Shown piece by piece: positions 52,098 to 60,683 of a stretch of DNA of 64,000 bases (within the stretch, counting starts at the first letter, position 1; every line of letters starts with the position of its first letter). The notes beneath the pieces are model-generated. The model had not been told where the DNA came from. It made no database searches and saw only the letters and a list, made by a program, of their open reading frames with translations. This DNA is from Pelagerythrobacter marensis. Lineage in GTDB: Bacteria; Pseudomonadota; Alphaproteobacteria; Sphingomonadales; Sphingomonadaceae. Made by a program: the position numbers and the translations under genes. The stretch is taken from assembly GCF_001028625.1 (NCBI RefSeq), contig NZ_CP011805.1:1-64000 (forward strand), read 5' to 3'.

Positions 52098-53435
52098 TCA
52101 GGCCGCGTCCTGCACCGCGGCGCAGATCCTGTCCACGACCTGTTCGACCTGGGCCGCATCGTCGCCTTCGGCCATGACCCGGATCACCGGTTCCGTGCCC
52201 GACGGGCGGATGACGAGGCGACCCTTGCCGGCAAGCTCGGCCTCCGCATCGGCGATGCAGGCCTTCACACTTGCGGCATCGAGCGGGGTGCCACCCGAAT
52301 AACGCACGTTCTTCAGCAGTTGGGGAACGGGTTCGAACTGGTGCAGCAACTCGCTGGCCGGCTTGCCGGACCGCACGAGGCTGGCAAGCACCTGAAGCGC
52401 CGCCACCGTGCCGTCGCCCGTAGTGCCATGATCGAGCAGGATCATATGGCCCGACTGCTCGCCGCCCACGTTGAAGCCGCCCTGCCGCATCCGTTCGAGC
52501 ACGTGGCGATCACCGACTTTGGTGCGTTCGAGCGTCAGGTCCTGATCGGCCAGGCACCGTTCCAGCCCCAGGTTGGACATGACGGTGGCAACGACGCCGC
52601 CCCCGCGCAGCGCCTGCCGGTGGGCAAGACGGGTCGCGATCAGCGCCATGATCTGATCGCCGTCGACCGTGCGGCCCCGTTCGTCGATCACGATCAGGCG
52701 GTCGGCATCGCCGTCCAGCGCGATCCCGATATCGGCATTCTCCCGCACCACGGCGGCGCGCACCGCCTCCAGCGAGGTTGAGCCGACGCCATCGTTGATA
52801 TTGGTCCCATCGGGTTCGACGCCCAGGGTGACCACATCGGCGCCCAGTTCCCAGATGGCCGATGGCGTGACCTGGTAAGCCGCGCCGTGTGCGCAATCGA
52901 CCACGACCTTCAGATCGTCAAACCGGATTTCGTTCGACACCGATTGCTTGACCGCATGGATATAGCGGCCGCGTGCATCCTCGATCCGCCGGGCACGACC
53001 GATCAGCGGGGCGGCGACCAGCGGCGGCTCGCTTTCCAGCAGCGCCTCGATCGCCAGTTCGTCTTCATCCGAAAGCTTGAACCCGTCGGGGCCGAACAGC
53101 TTGATCCCGTTATCTTCGAACGGATTGTGGCTGGCCGAAATCATCACCCCCAGATCGGCCCGCATTTCGCGGGTTAGCAGGGCAATCGCCGGGGTCGGCA
53201 GCGGCCCGGTCATGATCACGTCCATCCCGACGCTGGTGAAGCCGGCGACCAGGGCGCTTTCCATCATATAGCCCGAAAGGCGGGTATCCTTGCCGATCAC
53301 CACGCGATGACGATGGTCGCCGCGCAGGAAATGGCGCCCTGCCGCCTGGCCCACACGCATCGCCGTCGCCGCCGTCATCACGCCGTCGTTCGTGCGCCCG
53401 CGAATTCCGTCGGTACCGAAAAACTTGCGTGCCAT
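52098..53435 (-). CDS. glmM: Phosphoglucosamine mutase
   Basis: It interconverts GlcN-6-P and GlcN-1-P for UDP-GlcNAc and peptidoglycan synthesis. The phosphoserine loop is ISASHNPFED (S102), the metal loop DGDADR and the sugar loop GGEQSGHMIL; the C-terminal phosphate loop is VIRPSGTEPVIRVMAEG. At 445 residues the length is exact for the family. Confidence 0.96.
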   Translation of the reverse strand: MARKFFGTDGIRGRTNDGVMTAATAMRVGQAAGRHFLRGDHRHRVVIGKDTRLSGYMMESALVAGFTSVGMDVIMTGPLPTPAIALLTREMRADLGVMISASHNPFEDNGIKLFGPDGFKLSDEDELAIEALLESEPPLVAAPLIGRARRIEDARGRYIHAVKQSVSNEIRFDDLKVVVDCAHGAAYQVTPSAIWELGADVVTLGVEPDGTNINDGVGSTSLEAVRAAVVRENADIGIALDGDADRLIVIDERGRTVDGDQIMALIATRLAHRQALRGGGVVATVMSNLGLERCLADQDLTLERTKVGDRHVLERMRQGGFNVGGEQSGHMILLDHGTTGDGTVAALQVLASLVRSGKPASELLHQFEPVPQLLKNVRYSGGTPLDAASVKACIADAEAELAGKGRLVIRPSGTEPVIRVMAEGDDAAQVEQVVDRICAAVQDAA

Positions 53436-53515
53436 GTTCGAATTCTATCTCCAGAGCAATTTGCCACGCGCTTCTGGCGCGGTTAGGCCGCAAAGGAAAG
53501 GGGACCCGCGAACGG

Positions 53516-54775
53516 ATGGCCGTCGAAAAGGCAGACTCTGACGAACTTCTGGCGATCCGGCTGCCGGTCTGGTGGACGTTTGGCGGGCTTGTCGCCGGCC
53601 TGTTCGCCGGCCTGGCCCTGGCGGGGACAGAGGCGCTGGACCCGGTTCTGGCGGTGACCGAGCCGGCAGGCGCACTATGGCTGCGCGCCTTGCAGATGAC
53701 GATCATCCCGCTCGTTTCCGCACTGCTGGTGATCGGCATCGCGCAAATGGTTCAGGCCGCGCGGGCTGGGCGCGCGGCGCGGCGGATGCTTGGTTGGGTA
53801 TTCGCGGTTCTGCTGTTTTCCGGCATTACGGCGGCGCTGTTCATGCCCCTGCTGCTGAGCATGTTCCCGATCCCGCCTTCGGCCGGGACCCTGCTGGAAA
53901 CCGGATCTATCACGCCGCAGCAGGTGCCCGGGCTGGCCGACTTCGTCACTTCGCTGATCGCCCCCAATGTGATCGCTGCGGCGGCGGAAACGACAATGCT
54001 GCCGCTGACGATCTTCTTCGCGCTGTTCGCGGTCGCCGTGGCGCGCCTGCCGGGCAATCAACGCGATACGCTGCTGAACGTGTTTCGTGCGCTGGCCAAT
54101 GCGATGCTGACGATCATCGGCTGGGTTCTGTGGATCGCGCCGCTCGGCGTTTTCGCGCTTGCGCTGGGGGTTGCCTCGCGCGCGGGCGGGGGTGCCTTCG
54201 CGACCCTGGTGCATTACATTCTGGTCGTGTCCGCAATGGGGGCGATCGTGCTGCTGGCCGGTTATGCGCTGGCCTGGTTCGGCGGCGGAATTGCGCCGCT
54301 GCGCTTTGCCAAGGCGATGATCCCGGCACAGGCGGTGGCGGTTTCGACCCAGAGCTCGCTCGCCAGCCTGCCCGCCATGCTGGCAGTCGCCCGGCGGCTG
54401 GGCGTGCGCGAGAGCACGGCCGACTTCGTCCTGCCCCTCGCGGTGGCGATCTTCCGCGCGACCAGTCCGGCGATGAACCTGGCGGTGGCGATATATGTCG
54501 CCACGCTGGCCGGGGTAGAACTGACGCCGGCGACGCTCGGGGCGGGGATTGCGGTGGCGCTGGTCATTTCGGTCGGTTCCGTCAGCCTGCCCGGATCGAT
54601 CAGCTTCGTGATTTCCATCGGGCCGATCGCGCTGGCCATGGGCGTGCCGATCGAACCGCTGGCGCTGCTGGTCGCGGTGGAAATGCTGCCCGACATCATG
54701 CGGACCCTCGCCAATGTCACTCTGGATGTGGCAGTAGCGGCGGCGACAGATCGCCCGGAAGAGGAATCCGTCTAG
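53516..54775 (+). CDS. Dicarboxylate/amino acid:cation symporter (DAACS family)
   Basis: A 419-residue GltP-like sodium or proton symporter with about eight spans and the two re-entrant hairpins. Hallmarks are the serine-rich VAVSTQSSLASLPAML, and ATSPAMNLAVAIYVATLAGV with the NMDGT-like position altered. The family ends with an Asp-rich cation-binding helix, here VAVEMLPDIMRTLANVTLD. The substrate is not evident. Divergent from glmM. Confidence 0.87.
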   Translation: MAVEKADSDELLAIRLPVWWTFGGLVAGLFAGLALAGTEALDPVLAVTEPAGALWLRALQMTIIPLVSALLVIGIAQMVQAARAGRAARRMLGWVFAVLLFSGITAALFMPLLLSMFPIPPSAGTLLETGSITPQQVPGLADFVTSLIAPNVIAAAAETTMLPLTIFFALFAVAVARLPGNQRDTLLNVFRALANAMLTIIGWVLWIAPLGVFALALGVASRAGGGAFATLVHYILVVSAMGAIVLLAGYALAWFGGGIAPLRFAKAMIPAQAVAVSTQSSLASLPAMLAVARRLGVRESTADFVLPLAVAIFRATSPAMNLAVAIYVATLAGVELTPATLGAGIAVALVISVGSVSLPGSISFVISIGPIALAMGVPIEPLALLVAVEMLPDIMRTLANVTLDVAVAAATDRPEEESV

Positions 54776-54856
54776 AACATGCAACTCATGGCCCGCCCGC
54801 GCGTTGGTCGGGCAAGCCCGAGATTTTTCAACACTGGACCTTAGGGGAACCAATCC

Positions 54857-55468
54857 ATGGCCTTCAAACTGATCGACCTGCCATATGCCAGCGACGCGCT
54901 CGCGCCCGCCGTTTCGGCCGAAACGCTGAGCTATCACCACGGCAAGCACCACCAGGCCTATATCGACAAGACCAATGCCGCGATCGACGGCACCGACCTT
55001 GCCGACAAATCGCTGGAAGATGTCGTTGCCGCGGCGCGCGGCAGCAACCAGGGCCTGTTCAACAATGCTGCGCAGAGCTGGAACCACGGGTTCTACTGGC
55101 ATTCGATGGCACCGGAAGGTGGATCGCCTTCGGACGAGCTGGCTTCGCTGATCGACGACGCCTTCGGTTCGCTGGACGATCTCAAGGCCAAGCTGGCCGA
55201 ACGCGGCGCCGGCCACTTCGCCAGCGGCTGGGTCTGGCTGGCGGAAAAGGGCGGCAAGCTCTCGATCGAGGAAACGCACGACGGCGACACGCTGGCGGAT
55301 CAGGATTTCAACCCGCTGCTGACGATCGACGTGTGGGAACACGCCTATTACCTCGATCACCAGAACAAGCGCCCCGAATACCTCGATCAGGTGATCAAGG
55401 GTAAGCTGAACTGGGGATTTGCTTCGGAGAACCTGGCGCGCGGCGAAACCTGGAAATACCCCGGCTGA
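54857..55468 (+). CDS. sodB: Iron superoxide dismutase
   Basis: It dismutates superoxide in the cytoplasm. Metal ligands are H27 (LSYHHGKHHQAYI), H77 (WNHGFYWHSM), D158 and H162 (LTIDVWEHAYYLDHQNKRP). The iron type is favoured by the FNNAAQ(S)WNH context and overall similarity; metal choice cannot be proven from sequence. At 203 residues the length is standard. A strong terminator follows. Confidence 0.95.
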   Translation: MAFKLIDLPYASDALAPAVSAETLSYHHGKHHQAYIDKTNAAIDGTDLADKSLEDVVAAARGSNQGLFNNAAQSWNHGFYWHSMAPEGGSPSDELASLIDDAFGSLDDLKAKLAERGAGHFASGWVWLAEKGGKLSIEETHDGDTLADQDFNPLLTIDVWEHAYYLDHQNKRPEYLDQVIKGKLNWGFASENLARGETWKYPG

Positions 55469-55494
55469 TCCTTCGCCGGATTGCAAGACAGGGA

Positions 55495-55532
55495 AAGCCC
55501 GCCTGCGCATTCGTGCGCGGCGGGCTTTTTTC
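55495..55532 (+). terminator. Rho-independent terminator of sodB
   Basis: AAAGCCCGCC (55495-55504) pairs with GGCGGGCTTT (55519-55528) around an inner GC-rich hairpin and is followed by a T-run. It sits 26 bases after the sodB stop and just before the convergent AI-2E gene end. Confidence 0.9.
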
Positions 55533-55541
55533 TTTCGCGGA

Positions 55542-56717
55542 TCAGGTCGGTTCTTCTTCCTGGCCCAGTTCCATCAGATTGGTCGCGAACAGCGGCTCGC
55601 CGAAAATGAACCCGACCAGGTTGGGCCGGCCCACGTGGTCGAAGAACGCGGTGAGCATCAGCAGGATCGGCACCGACAGAAGCGCGCCGAACACGCCCCA
55701 GATCCACGAGAAATAGCTGAGGGCGATGAGGATCATCACCGGGTTCATGGTGAAGCGCGCGCCCAGGATCGACGGGGTGACGATATTCGATTCGACCGTG
55801 TGCAGCGCGAGATAGGCCGCCGCCGGAATGATCCCGAGCAGGACGGTATCGCCGGTCCCGATCCCGAACAGCGCGAGCAGCGCGGTCATCGCCAGCGGCC
55901 CGATATAGGGCAGGAAATTAAGCAGCGCGGCGAGGCCGCCCCACATCACCGGCGCTTCCACCCCCAGCGCCCAGGCGCCGAGCGCGACGATCACCCCGAT
56001 CCCCGCATTGATGCACGAAACGGTCAGGATATAGGCGGCCACCCGATCCTGCACCTCACGAAGGACCCGCGCAGCCTTGATGCTGGTGCCGAAGCTGGCG
56101 CGATCGAACAGCAGGTGGCGGCGCAGGCGCACACGCGCTTCGATCATGAAGAATGTCATCAGGAAGGTCAGCAGCACTTCCAGAACGACGCTGGGCGTGG
56201 CGAAGGCGAGCTGTTCGATCACCGACGGGCTGGCCAGCACGACCTCTCGCGCGCTCGAACGGCCCATCAGGTCGGCCAGGCGTTCGTTCGCCATTGCAAC
56301 CCAGGCGAATTCGTCGCGCAGTTCGCCAAAACGGTGCGCGACCTGATCGGCCATTGCCGGGAGGCTGTCGAACAGCGCGATCGCGGGTTGGAGGATAAGG
56401 GCCAGCGCCAGCATCAGCACGCCGAAAAACGCGCCGAGAGCGACGAGAGAGGCAAGGACGTTGGGCAAGCCCCAGCCGGCCAGCTTGTCCGCCAGCGGGG
56501 AAAGAATGATGGTGAGGACCAGCGCGGTCACCAGCGGCAGGAAGACGACCGAGCCGATCGAGAGGACGAAGGGCAGCGCGAGGAACAGGCCCAGACCGAT
56601 CAGCAGGACGAGCGCGGAAATCAGGCGCAGTTCCTGCTCGGCAAAGGCAGCGCGGGTCGTTCGCCGCGTGGCGCGTCCTTCGGTGGGGGCGCGGGGGGCA
56701 GATGGCCTGTCGGTCAT
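55542..56717 (-). CDS. AI-2E family transporter (PerM/YhhT-like)
   Basis: A 391-residue inner-membrane protein with about eight spans. The family motifs LNFLPYIGP and ILGARFTMNPVMILIAL and the re-entrant IWGVFGALLSVPILLML region are present. Related proteins export small molecules or act as Na+/H+ antiporters; the substrate is unknown. Convergent with sodB. Confidence 0.88.
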   Translation of the reverse strand: MTDRPSAPRAPTEGRATRRTTRAAFAEQELRLISALVLLIGLGLFLALPFVLSIGSVVFLPLVTALVLTIILSPLADKLAGWGLPNVLASLVALGAFFGVLMLALALILQPAIALFDSLPAMADQVAHRFGELRDEFAWVAMANERLADLMGRSSAREVVLASPSVIEQLAFATPSVVLEVLLTFLMTFFMIEARVRLRRHLLFDRASFGTSIKAARVLREVQDRVAAYILTVSCINAGIGVIVALGAWALGVEAPVMWGGLAALLNFLPYIGPLAMTALLALFGIGTGDTVLLGIIPAAAYLALHTVESNIVTPSILGARFTMNPVMILIALSYFSWIWGVFGALLSVPILLMLTAFFDHVGRPNLVGFIFGEPLFATNLMELGQEEEPT

Positions 56718-56783
56718 GCGGATGTCGGGTCCTGTCTGCGCGATGCGTCGGCATAGCCGCGCAGTGCGGACGCTAGCAAGCGG

Positions 56784-57395
56784 TTAGCGGATCGGCGAAG
56801 ACTCGCCGCGACCGGCCGCGACATCGTCGAGTTCTTCCAGGATCGCGCGGTGCGCGGCATCATCCCCGATCGCACGGCGCGGGATCGAACCATCCTGGAG
56901 CATGGCGTTGAGCGAAGCGCGGGCGCGGCCCACGCGGCTCTTGATCGTGCCGACGGCGCAACCGCAGATCGTCGCCGCTTCTTCGTAGGAGAAGCCGCCC
57001 GCGCCAACCAGCAGCAAAGCCTCGCGCCGTTCGGGCGGCAGGGTCAGCAGGGCGCGGTGCATGTCCGACAGATGGATCGGCTCTTCCTGACCGGCGGGCT
57101 GGGTCAGCAGGCGTTCGGCAACATTCTCGTCGTACTCGCCGCGGAACCGGTTGCGCCGCATATCGGTGAGGTAAGCATTGCGCAGAATCACGAAAGTCCA
57201 GGCGCGCATGCTGGTTCCTGGTTCGAACCGTTCCTGCGCGGCCCATGCCTTCAGCAAGGCTTCCTGCACCAGATCATCGGCCATGTCCGGCCGGCCGCAC
57301 AGCCCACGTGCGAACGCGCGCAGGTGCGGCACCACTTCGGTCAGCTCTCGCTTGAAATCGGCCTTTTCGGAAGCCGTCCGTTCAGGGCGAGTCAT
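56784..57395 (-). CDS. ecfG: EcfG-type general stress response sigma factor
   Basis: ECF15-type sigma factor of 203 residues. Sigma region 2 is DMADDLVQEALLKAWAAQER with FEPGTSMRAWTFVILRNAYL, and sigma region 4 is LPPERREALLLVGAGGFSYE then EAATICGCAVGTIKSRVGRA. It directs transcription from GGAAC-N16/17-CGTT promoters in alphaproteobacteria. It overlaps nepR (TGATG), is cotranscribed with it, and is held inactive by NepR until phosphorylated PhyR sequesters NepR. Confidence 0.93.
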   Translation of the reverse strand: MTRPERTASEKADFKRELTEVVPHLRAFARGLCGRPDMADDLVQEALLKAWAAQERFEPGTSMRAWTFVILRNAYLTDMRRNRFRGEYDENVAERLLTQPAGQEEPIHLSDMHRALLTLPPERREALLLVGAGGFSYEEAATICGCAVGTIKSRVGRARASLNAMLQDGSIPRRAIGDDAAHRAILEELDDVAAGRGESSPIR

Positions 57396-57571
57396 CAGGA
57401 TTTGTCGTCCAGCTTCGAGAGAAGCTCCTTGAAGCTGTCGGGAAGCGGTTCCTCGACAACCGAATCATAGAGTTGGCGCAGGCCGTCTGCCCAGCCTGGA
57501 TTGTCGCGATTGGCGGCCTTCGCATCGCCTTTTCCGGTTTCCCCCGTACGCCGATCCCCGTCAGTATGCAT
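57395..57571 (-). CDS. nepR: NepR anti-sigma factor
   Basis: A 58-residue protein with the conserved core GWADGLRQLYDSVVEEPLPD then SFKELLSKLDD and a disordered, charged N-terminus. It binds EcfG in unstressed cells and PhyR after stress. ATG 57571 is the start; the upstream TTG has no support. The stop shares a base with the ecfG ATG. An exact EcfG-type promoter lies about 100 bases upstream, giving positive autoregulation. Confidence 0.93.
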   Translation of the reverse strand: MHTDGDRRTGETGKGDAKAANRDNPGWADGLRQLYDSVVEEPLPDSFKELLSKLDDKS

Positions 57572-57602
57572 GTACTCTCGCAATCCTTCGAAAAATACGT
57601 AA

Positions 57603-57660
57603 AACCCCGGCGGGGCCCTAGAACCCCCGCGGGGATTTTTCCAGTTTTCCTACTTGTGCT
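57603..57660 (-). promoter_or_regulatory. GC-rich hairpins in the nepR leader
   Basis: Between the EcfG promoter and nepR two hairpins occur on the minus strand: ATCCCCGCGGGGGTT (~57636-57620) and CCCCGCCGGGG followed by TTTTACG (~57613-57599), the second looking like an attenuator or terminator. The reverse direction also ends in ATTTTTCC. They could limit read-through or shape translation of nepR. Confidence 0.4.
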
Positions 57661-57671
57661 CTCCGCGAGGG

Positions 57672-57696
57672 AACGAAGGCACGACTGCTTGGTTCC
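57672..57696 (-). promoter_or_regulatory. EcfG-type promoter of nepR-ecfG
   Basis: On the minus strand GGAAC (57696-57692), exactly 16 bases, then CGTT (57675-57672). This matches the alphaproteobacterial general stress response consensus. The block is nearly palindromic: on the plus strand GGAAC-N16-GGTT faces the kinase gene and may act as a weaker divergent promoter. Confidence 0.85.
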
Positions 57697-57757
57697 CGAA
57701 ACTAAGCGGGGTGCCCGCCAGTGTGTTGAATAGTTCGGTGGAGTGCGGCGCAGCCTG

Positions 57758-59494
57758 ATGCCAGTTCAAGCGTCTCGACGGGGGAGAAGTCGCCGATGGC
57801 TGGTAGAATATCCGCGTGCTGCGCCGGTGACCATCTTCCTGCTGATCGCCGCGATCACCGCGCTCAGCGTTTTCGCGATCGAGCGGGGTGAGGCGCAGCG
57901 CGAAGCCGCCGGGCTGAGTGATCGCGCACGCGCAGTCGCTTCCGCGCTGGAGCGGCGTTCCAGCGCCAATGCCGCCTATCTCCGGGCGGGAGCGGCCATG
58001 TTTTCGGCTGTCGATCGCGTCGACGAAGCGCTGTTCGATCGTTTCGTGGCCGAACTCCAGCTCGATTTCGACTATCGCGGAACCGAGGGCATTGGCTGGG
58101 CGCAGAGCCTGCGCCCTTACGAACTCGACCAGTTCCGCGCCGGCGCCAACGATCCCGGTGATTCCGCCGAACCCGATGCTTCGGCGGTCGAGGGGCAGGC
58201 GCCAGTGGAAGCGGCGGCTGCGACCAATCCGGTTCGGATATGGCCGCGACCGACCACGATGACAGGCCGGGTCGTCCCGGTCACGTTCCTGCGGCCTGAA
58301 AGCGATCGCAATCGCCAGATGCTGGGGTACGACATGTTCTCCGACCCCGCGCGCCGGGCCGCGATGGAGGAAGCCGAAACGACTGCGCAGCCGACCGCGA
58401 GCGGCAAGGTCCAGCTCGCCTATCGCGACGCGGATCGAGCGCCTGGCTTCATCGTCTATATGCCGGTTTTCCGCGGCGAGGCCGGCCGCCGGGTGCGGGG
58501 ATTTATCTATAGCCCGTTCAATGCGGAGACGTTCCTCGCATCGGCCCTGGACCTGGCCGACGCCGGCGAGCGGGGGGTCAAGCTCTACGACGGGGAAGCA
58601 ACGCCCGATCGTCTGCTGGCCCAGATCGCGCCGGCATCGGGCGCGGGCAATTCGGTCCAGCAACGGATCATGATCGCCAACCGGCCGATGGTGATCGAAG
58701 TGGCATCGCCTGCATCCTATTCGCTTTCCGCATTATCGATGGTCACGCTGCTGTTCGGGTTGCTTGTGGCCAGCCTTCTTCTGGTCGTCGCCCGCCTGGT
58801 GACCCAGCAAACGCGAGAGGACCAGCTGAAGCTCGATTGGCTCGAAGAACAGGATTCGATCCGCAATTCGCTCACGCGCGAGCTGAACCACCGGGTCAAG
58901 AACACGCTGGCCAACATCCTTTCGATCGTCGCGCTGACCCGACGCCGGTCGGAATCGCTGGACGAATTTGCCGATGGGCTGGATGGACGCATCCGGGCAA
59001 TTTCCGCGACGCACGACCTGCTGACGCAATCGGAATGGGGTACGACCCCTGTGCGCGAAGTGATCGCGGCCGAGATGGCGCCGCACGCGCACGATTCAGG
59101 GGCGGACTTTACGGTCGAGGGCCCTGACGTCGAGCTCGCGCCCGGTGATGCCCTGACACTGGGGCTGGCCATTCACGAGCTGGCGACGAATGCGTCGAAG
59201 TATGGCGCGCTGAGCGTGCCGGAAGGGCGCGTTGCGGTCACCTGGGAGCTGGAAGGCACGAACGTGGTGCGGATGGAATGGGTCGAAACCGGCGGGCCGC
59301 GCCTGTCCGGCCGCCCGGAATGGCGCGGCTTCGGCCTCGACCTGATCGAAAAGATCGTCGCCCACGAACTGAACGAGAAGGTGGAACTGGAATTCCCACC
59401 CGAAGGGGTTCGCTGCACCCTGCGTGTCCCAGTCCGCCGGCCCAGCGAATTTGCCATTCGCGCGGCGCGGCGCAGAGAAGAGGCCGCGCGCTAG
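57758..59494 (+). CDS. phyK: CHASE-domain HWE/HisKA_2 sensor kinase (PhyK-like)
   Basis: A 578-residue sensor kinase: N-terminal TM (~20-38), a periplasmic CHASE domain with DFDYRGTEGIGWAQSLRPYE and PVFRGEAGRRVRGFIYSPF, a second TM (~330-350), then HisKA_2 with phospho-acceptor H378 in ELNHRVKNTLANIL and an HWE-type ATPase domain (LGLAIHELATNASKYGALS, WRGFGLDLI). Its place between nepR and phyR makes it the likely PhyR kinase. ATG 57758 is preferred over GTG 57743. Confidence 0.87.
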   Translation: MPVQASRRGRSRRWLVEYPRAAPVTIFLLIAAITALSVFAIERGEAQREAAGLSDRARAVASALERRSSANAAYLRAGAAMFSAVDRVDEALFDRFVAELQLDFDYRGTEGIGWAQSLRPYELDQFRAGANDPGDSAEPDASAVEGQAPVEAAAATNPVRIWPRPTTMTGRVVPVTFLRPESDRNRQMLGYDMFSDPARRAAMEEAETTAQPTASGKVQLAYRDADRAPGFIVYMPVFRGEAGRRVRGFIYSPFNAETFLASALDLADAGERGVKLYDGEATPDRLLAQIAPASGAGNSVQQRIMIANRPMVIEVASPASYSLSALSMVTLLFGLLVASLLLVVARLVTQQTREDQLKLDWLEEQDSIRNSLTRELNHRVKNTLANILSIVALTRRRSESLDEFADGLDGRIRAISATHDLLTQSEWGTTPVREVIAAEMAPHAHDSGADFTVEGPDVELAPGDALTLGLAIHELATNASKYGALSVPEGRVAVTWELEGTNVVRMEWVETGGPRLSGRPEWRGFGLDLIEKIVAHELNEKVELEFPPEGVRCTLRVPVRRPSEFAIRAARRREEAAR

Positions 59495-59509
59495 AAGCAC
59501 GCGGCCTTT
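59481..59509. terminator. Bidirectional terminator between phyK and phyR
   Basis: AGGCCGCG (59481-59488) pairs with CGCGGCCT (59500-59507), followed by TTCCC. The stem includes the phyK stop and separates the convergent phyK and phyR genes. Confidence 0.6.
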
Positions 59510-59535
59510 CCCTTACTCGTCGAATTTGTGGCCGG

Positions 59536-60330
59536 TCAGCTCAGCGGTTGGCTGGAATTGAAGAACAGCGCCTGGCTGATCGCCGTGCGCACTGTCGCTT
59601 CCTTGAACGGCTTGGTGACCAGATACGTCGGTTCCGGCCGGTCGCCGGTCAGCAGGCGTTCGGGGTAGGCGGTGATGAAGATCACCGGCACGCTGCCGAG
59701 CGCGAGAATGTCGTCCACTGCGTCCAGACCGGAAGACCCGTCGGCAAGCTGGATGTCGGCCAGCACGAGGCCCGGCGTGCGTTCTGCGACCACTTCCTGC
59801 GCCTGCGTGCGCGTTGCAGCGGTGCCGCAGATCTCATGGCCGAGCGACGTGACGAGATCTTCGAGCTGCATCGAGATCAGGGGTTCATCCTCGATGATCA
59901 GCACGCTGGTGCTCGATTCGCGGTCGATTTCCTCCACCGCTTCCTGAACCAGCTTCTCCACCGATCCGCTGTCGATATCCATGATCTCGGCCGTCTGGTC
60001 GATGCTGAAATCTTCCAGCGTCGTCAGCAGCAGAGCCTGGCGATTGAGCGGGGTAATGGCGCTTAGCCGGTCGTGCGCCGCACTTTCGTGCGCGCCAGCT
60101 TCGGGCCCGTCTCCGGCCGTTTCCAGATAGGCGCTGGACCAGACTTTGTTGAATGCACGATATAGCGGCACGCGACCTTCGCCGAGCGAGGCCTTGAGCG
60201 CATCGTCGGCCAGCGCGGCTTCGAGTGTTTGGCGCACGAATGCGTCGCCGGTCGACTGTGATCCGGTCAACGCGCGGGCGTAACGACGAAGGTACGGCAG
60301 ATTGTTGGCAACCTGTTCTCCAAGCGGCAT
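59536..60330 (-). CDS. phyR: General stress response regulator PhyR
   Basis: A 264-residue anti-anti-sigma factor. The N-terminal sigma-like domain (residues ~1-135: LPYLRRYARALTGSQSTGDA, LNRQALLLTTLEDFSIDQTA) mimics EcfG, and the C-terminal receiver (from TSVLIIEDEPLISM) has phospho-acceptor D192 in LVLADIQLADG and the conserved Lys in LVTKPFKE. Phosphorylation frees the sigma-like domain to bind NepR. An EcfG-type promoter lies 33 bases upstream. Confidence 0.94.
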   Translation of the reverse strand: MPLGEQVANNLPYLRRYARALTGSQSTGDAFVRQTLEAALADDALKASLGEGRVPLYRAFNKVWSSAYLETAGDGPEAGAHESAAHDRLSAITPLNRQALLLTTLEDFSIDQTAEIMDIDSGSVEKLVQEAVEEIDRESSTSVLIIEDEPLISMQLEDLVTSLGHEICGTAATRTQAQEVVAERTPGLVLADIQLADGSSGLDAVDDILALGSVPVIFITAYPERLLTGDRPEPTYLVTKPFKEATVRTAISQALFFNSSQPLS

Positions 60331-60363
60331 GAATTCCCTTCCCTAGAAGTGAGGCGTCGCTAG

Positions 60364-60388
60364 AACGCACGCGTGTAAAGTTGGTTCC
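60364..60388 (-). promoter_or_regulatory. EcfG-type promoter of phyR
   Basis: Minus strand GGAAC (60388-60384), 16 bases, CGTT (60367-60364). It is an exact match to the stress consensus and is correctly placed upstream of phyR. Confidence 0.85.
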
Positions 60389-60489
60389 AAAGGCTGCGCT
60401 TGGTGAACGACAAGTACCTGTCGCGCAAGCGTTTGAAGGGGGCGCCGCCCTCAGGCCAAACGGGTGCTAAAAAAATTTTGCATGGGCTG

Positions 60490-60514
60490 GGAACCAGCAT
60501 TTCCGCCAAACATT
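60490..60514 (+). promoter_or_regulatory. EcfG-like promoter of the candidate small RNA
   Basis: GGAAC (60490-60494), 16 bases, CATT (60511-60514). It matches the consensus except one base in the -10 (CATT for CGTT). It points at the C-rich hairpin and terminator that follow. Confidence 0.55.
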
Positions 60515-60520
60515 ATCCCA

Positions 60521-60608
60521 ATGTCACCGCCGAGACCCCCCTCCCGTCCAAGCGGCAGGTGATACGATCCCGAAAGGCCTCCGCTCCAACCGAGCGGAGG
60601 CCTTTTTT
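60521..60608 (+). ncRNA. Candidate stress-response small RNA with C-rich loop (GsrN-like)
   Basis: No protein is supported in 60389-60683. A 5' hairpin pairs TCACCGCCG (60524-60532) with CGGC-A-GGTGA (60553-60562, one bulge) and exposes a 20-nt loop containing ACCCCCCTCCC (60535-60545), an anti-Shine-Dalgarno-like tract. An intrinsic terminator follows: AGGCCTCCGCT/AGCGGAGGCCT (60575-60585/60593-60603) and six T. The layout (stress promoter, C-rich loop, terminator, ~88 nt) parallels the Caulobacter general-stress sRNA GsrN. Transcription is not shown. Confidence 0.6.
60575..60608 (+). terminator. Rho-independent terminator of the candidate sRNA
   Basis: An 11-bp perfect GC-rich stem with a 7-nt loop followed by TTTTTT. 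No plus-strand protein gene precedes it within 1 kb that lacks its own terminator, so it must end an unannotated transcript. Confidence 0.85.
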
Positions 60609-60683
60609 CTTGCGCGCCCCTTTTTCTTGGGTGGAAGGGGGGCAGGCAATGCGGAGGCTGTGACCGCCTTGCCTGATGGCGGC

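Noticed and set aside
60400..60663. 87-codon plus-strand frame beside phyR
   Set aside because: It runs through the EcfG-like promoter, the C-rich hairpin and the intrinsic terminator, has no ribosome site and encodes a basic low-complexity sequence. A small RNA explains the region better.
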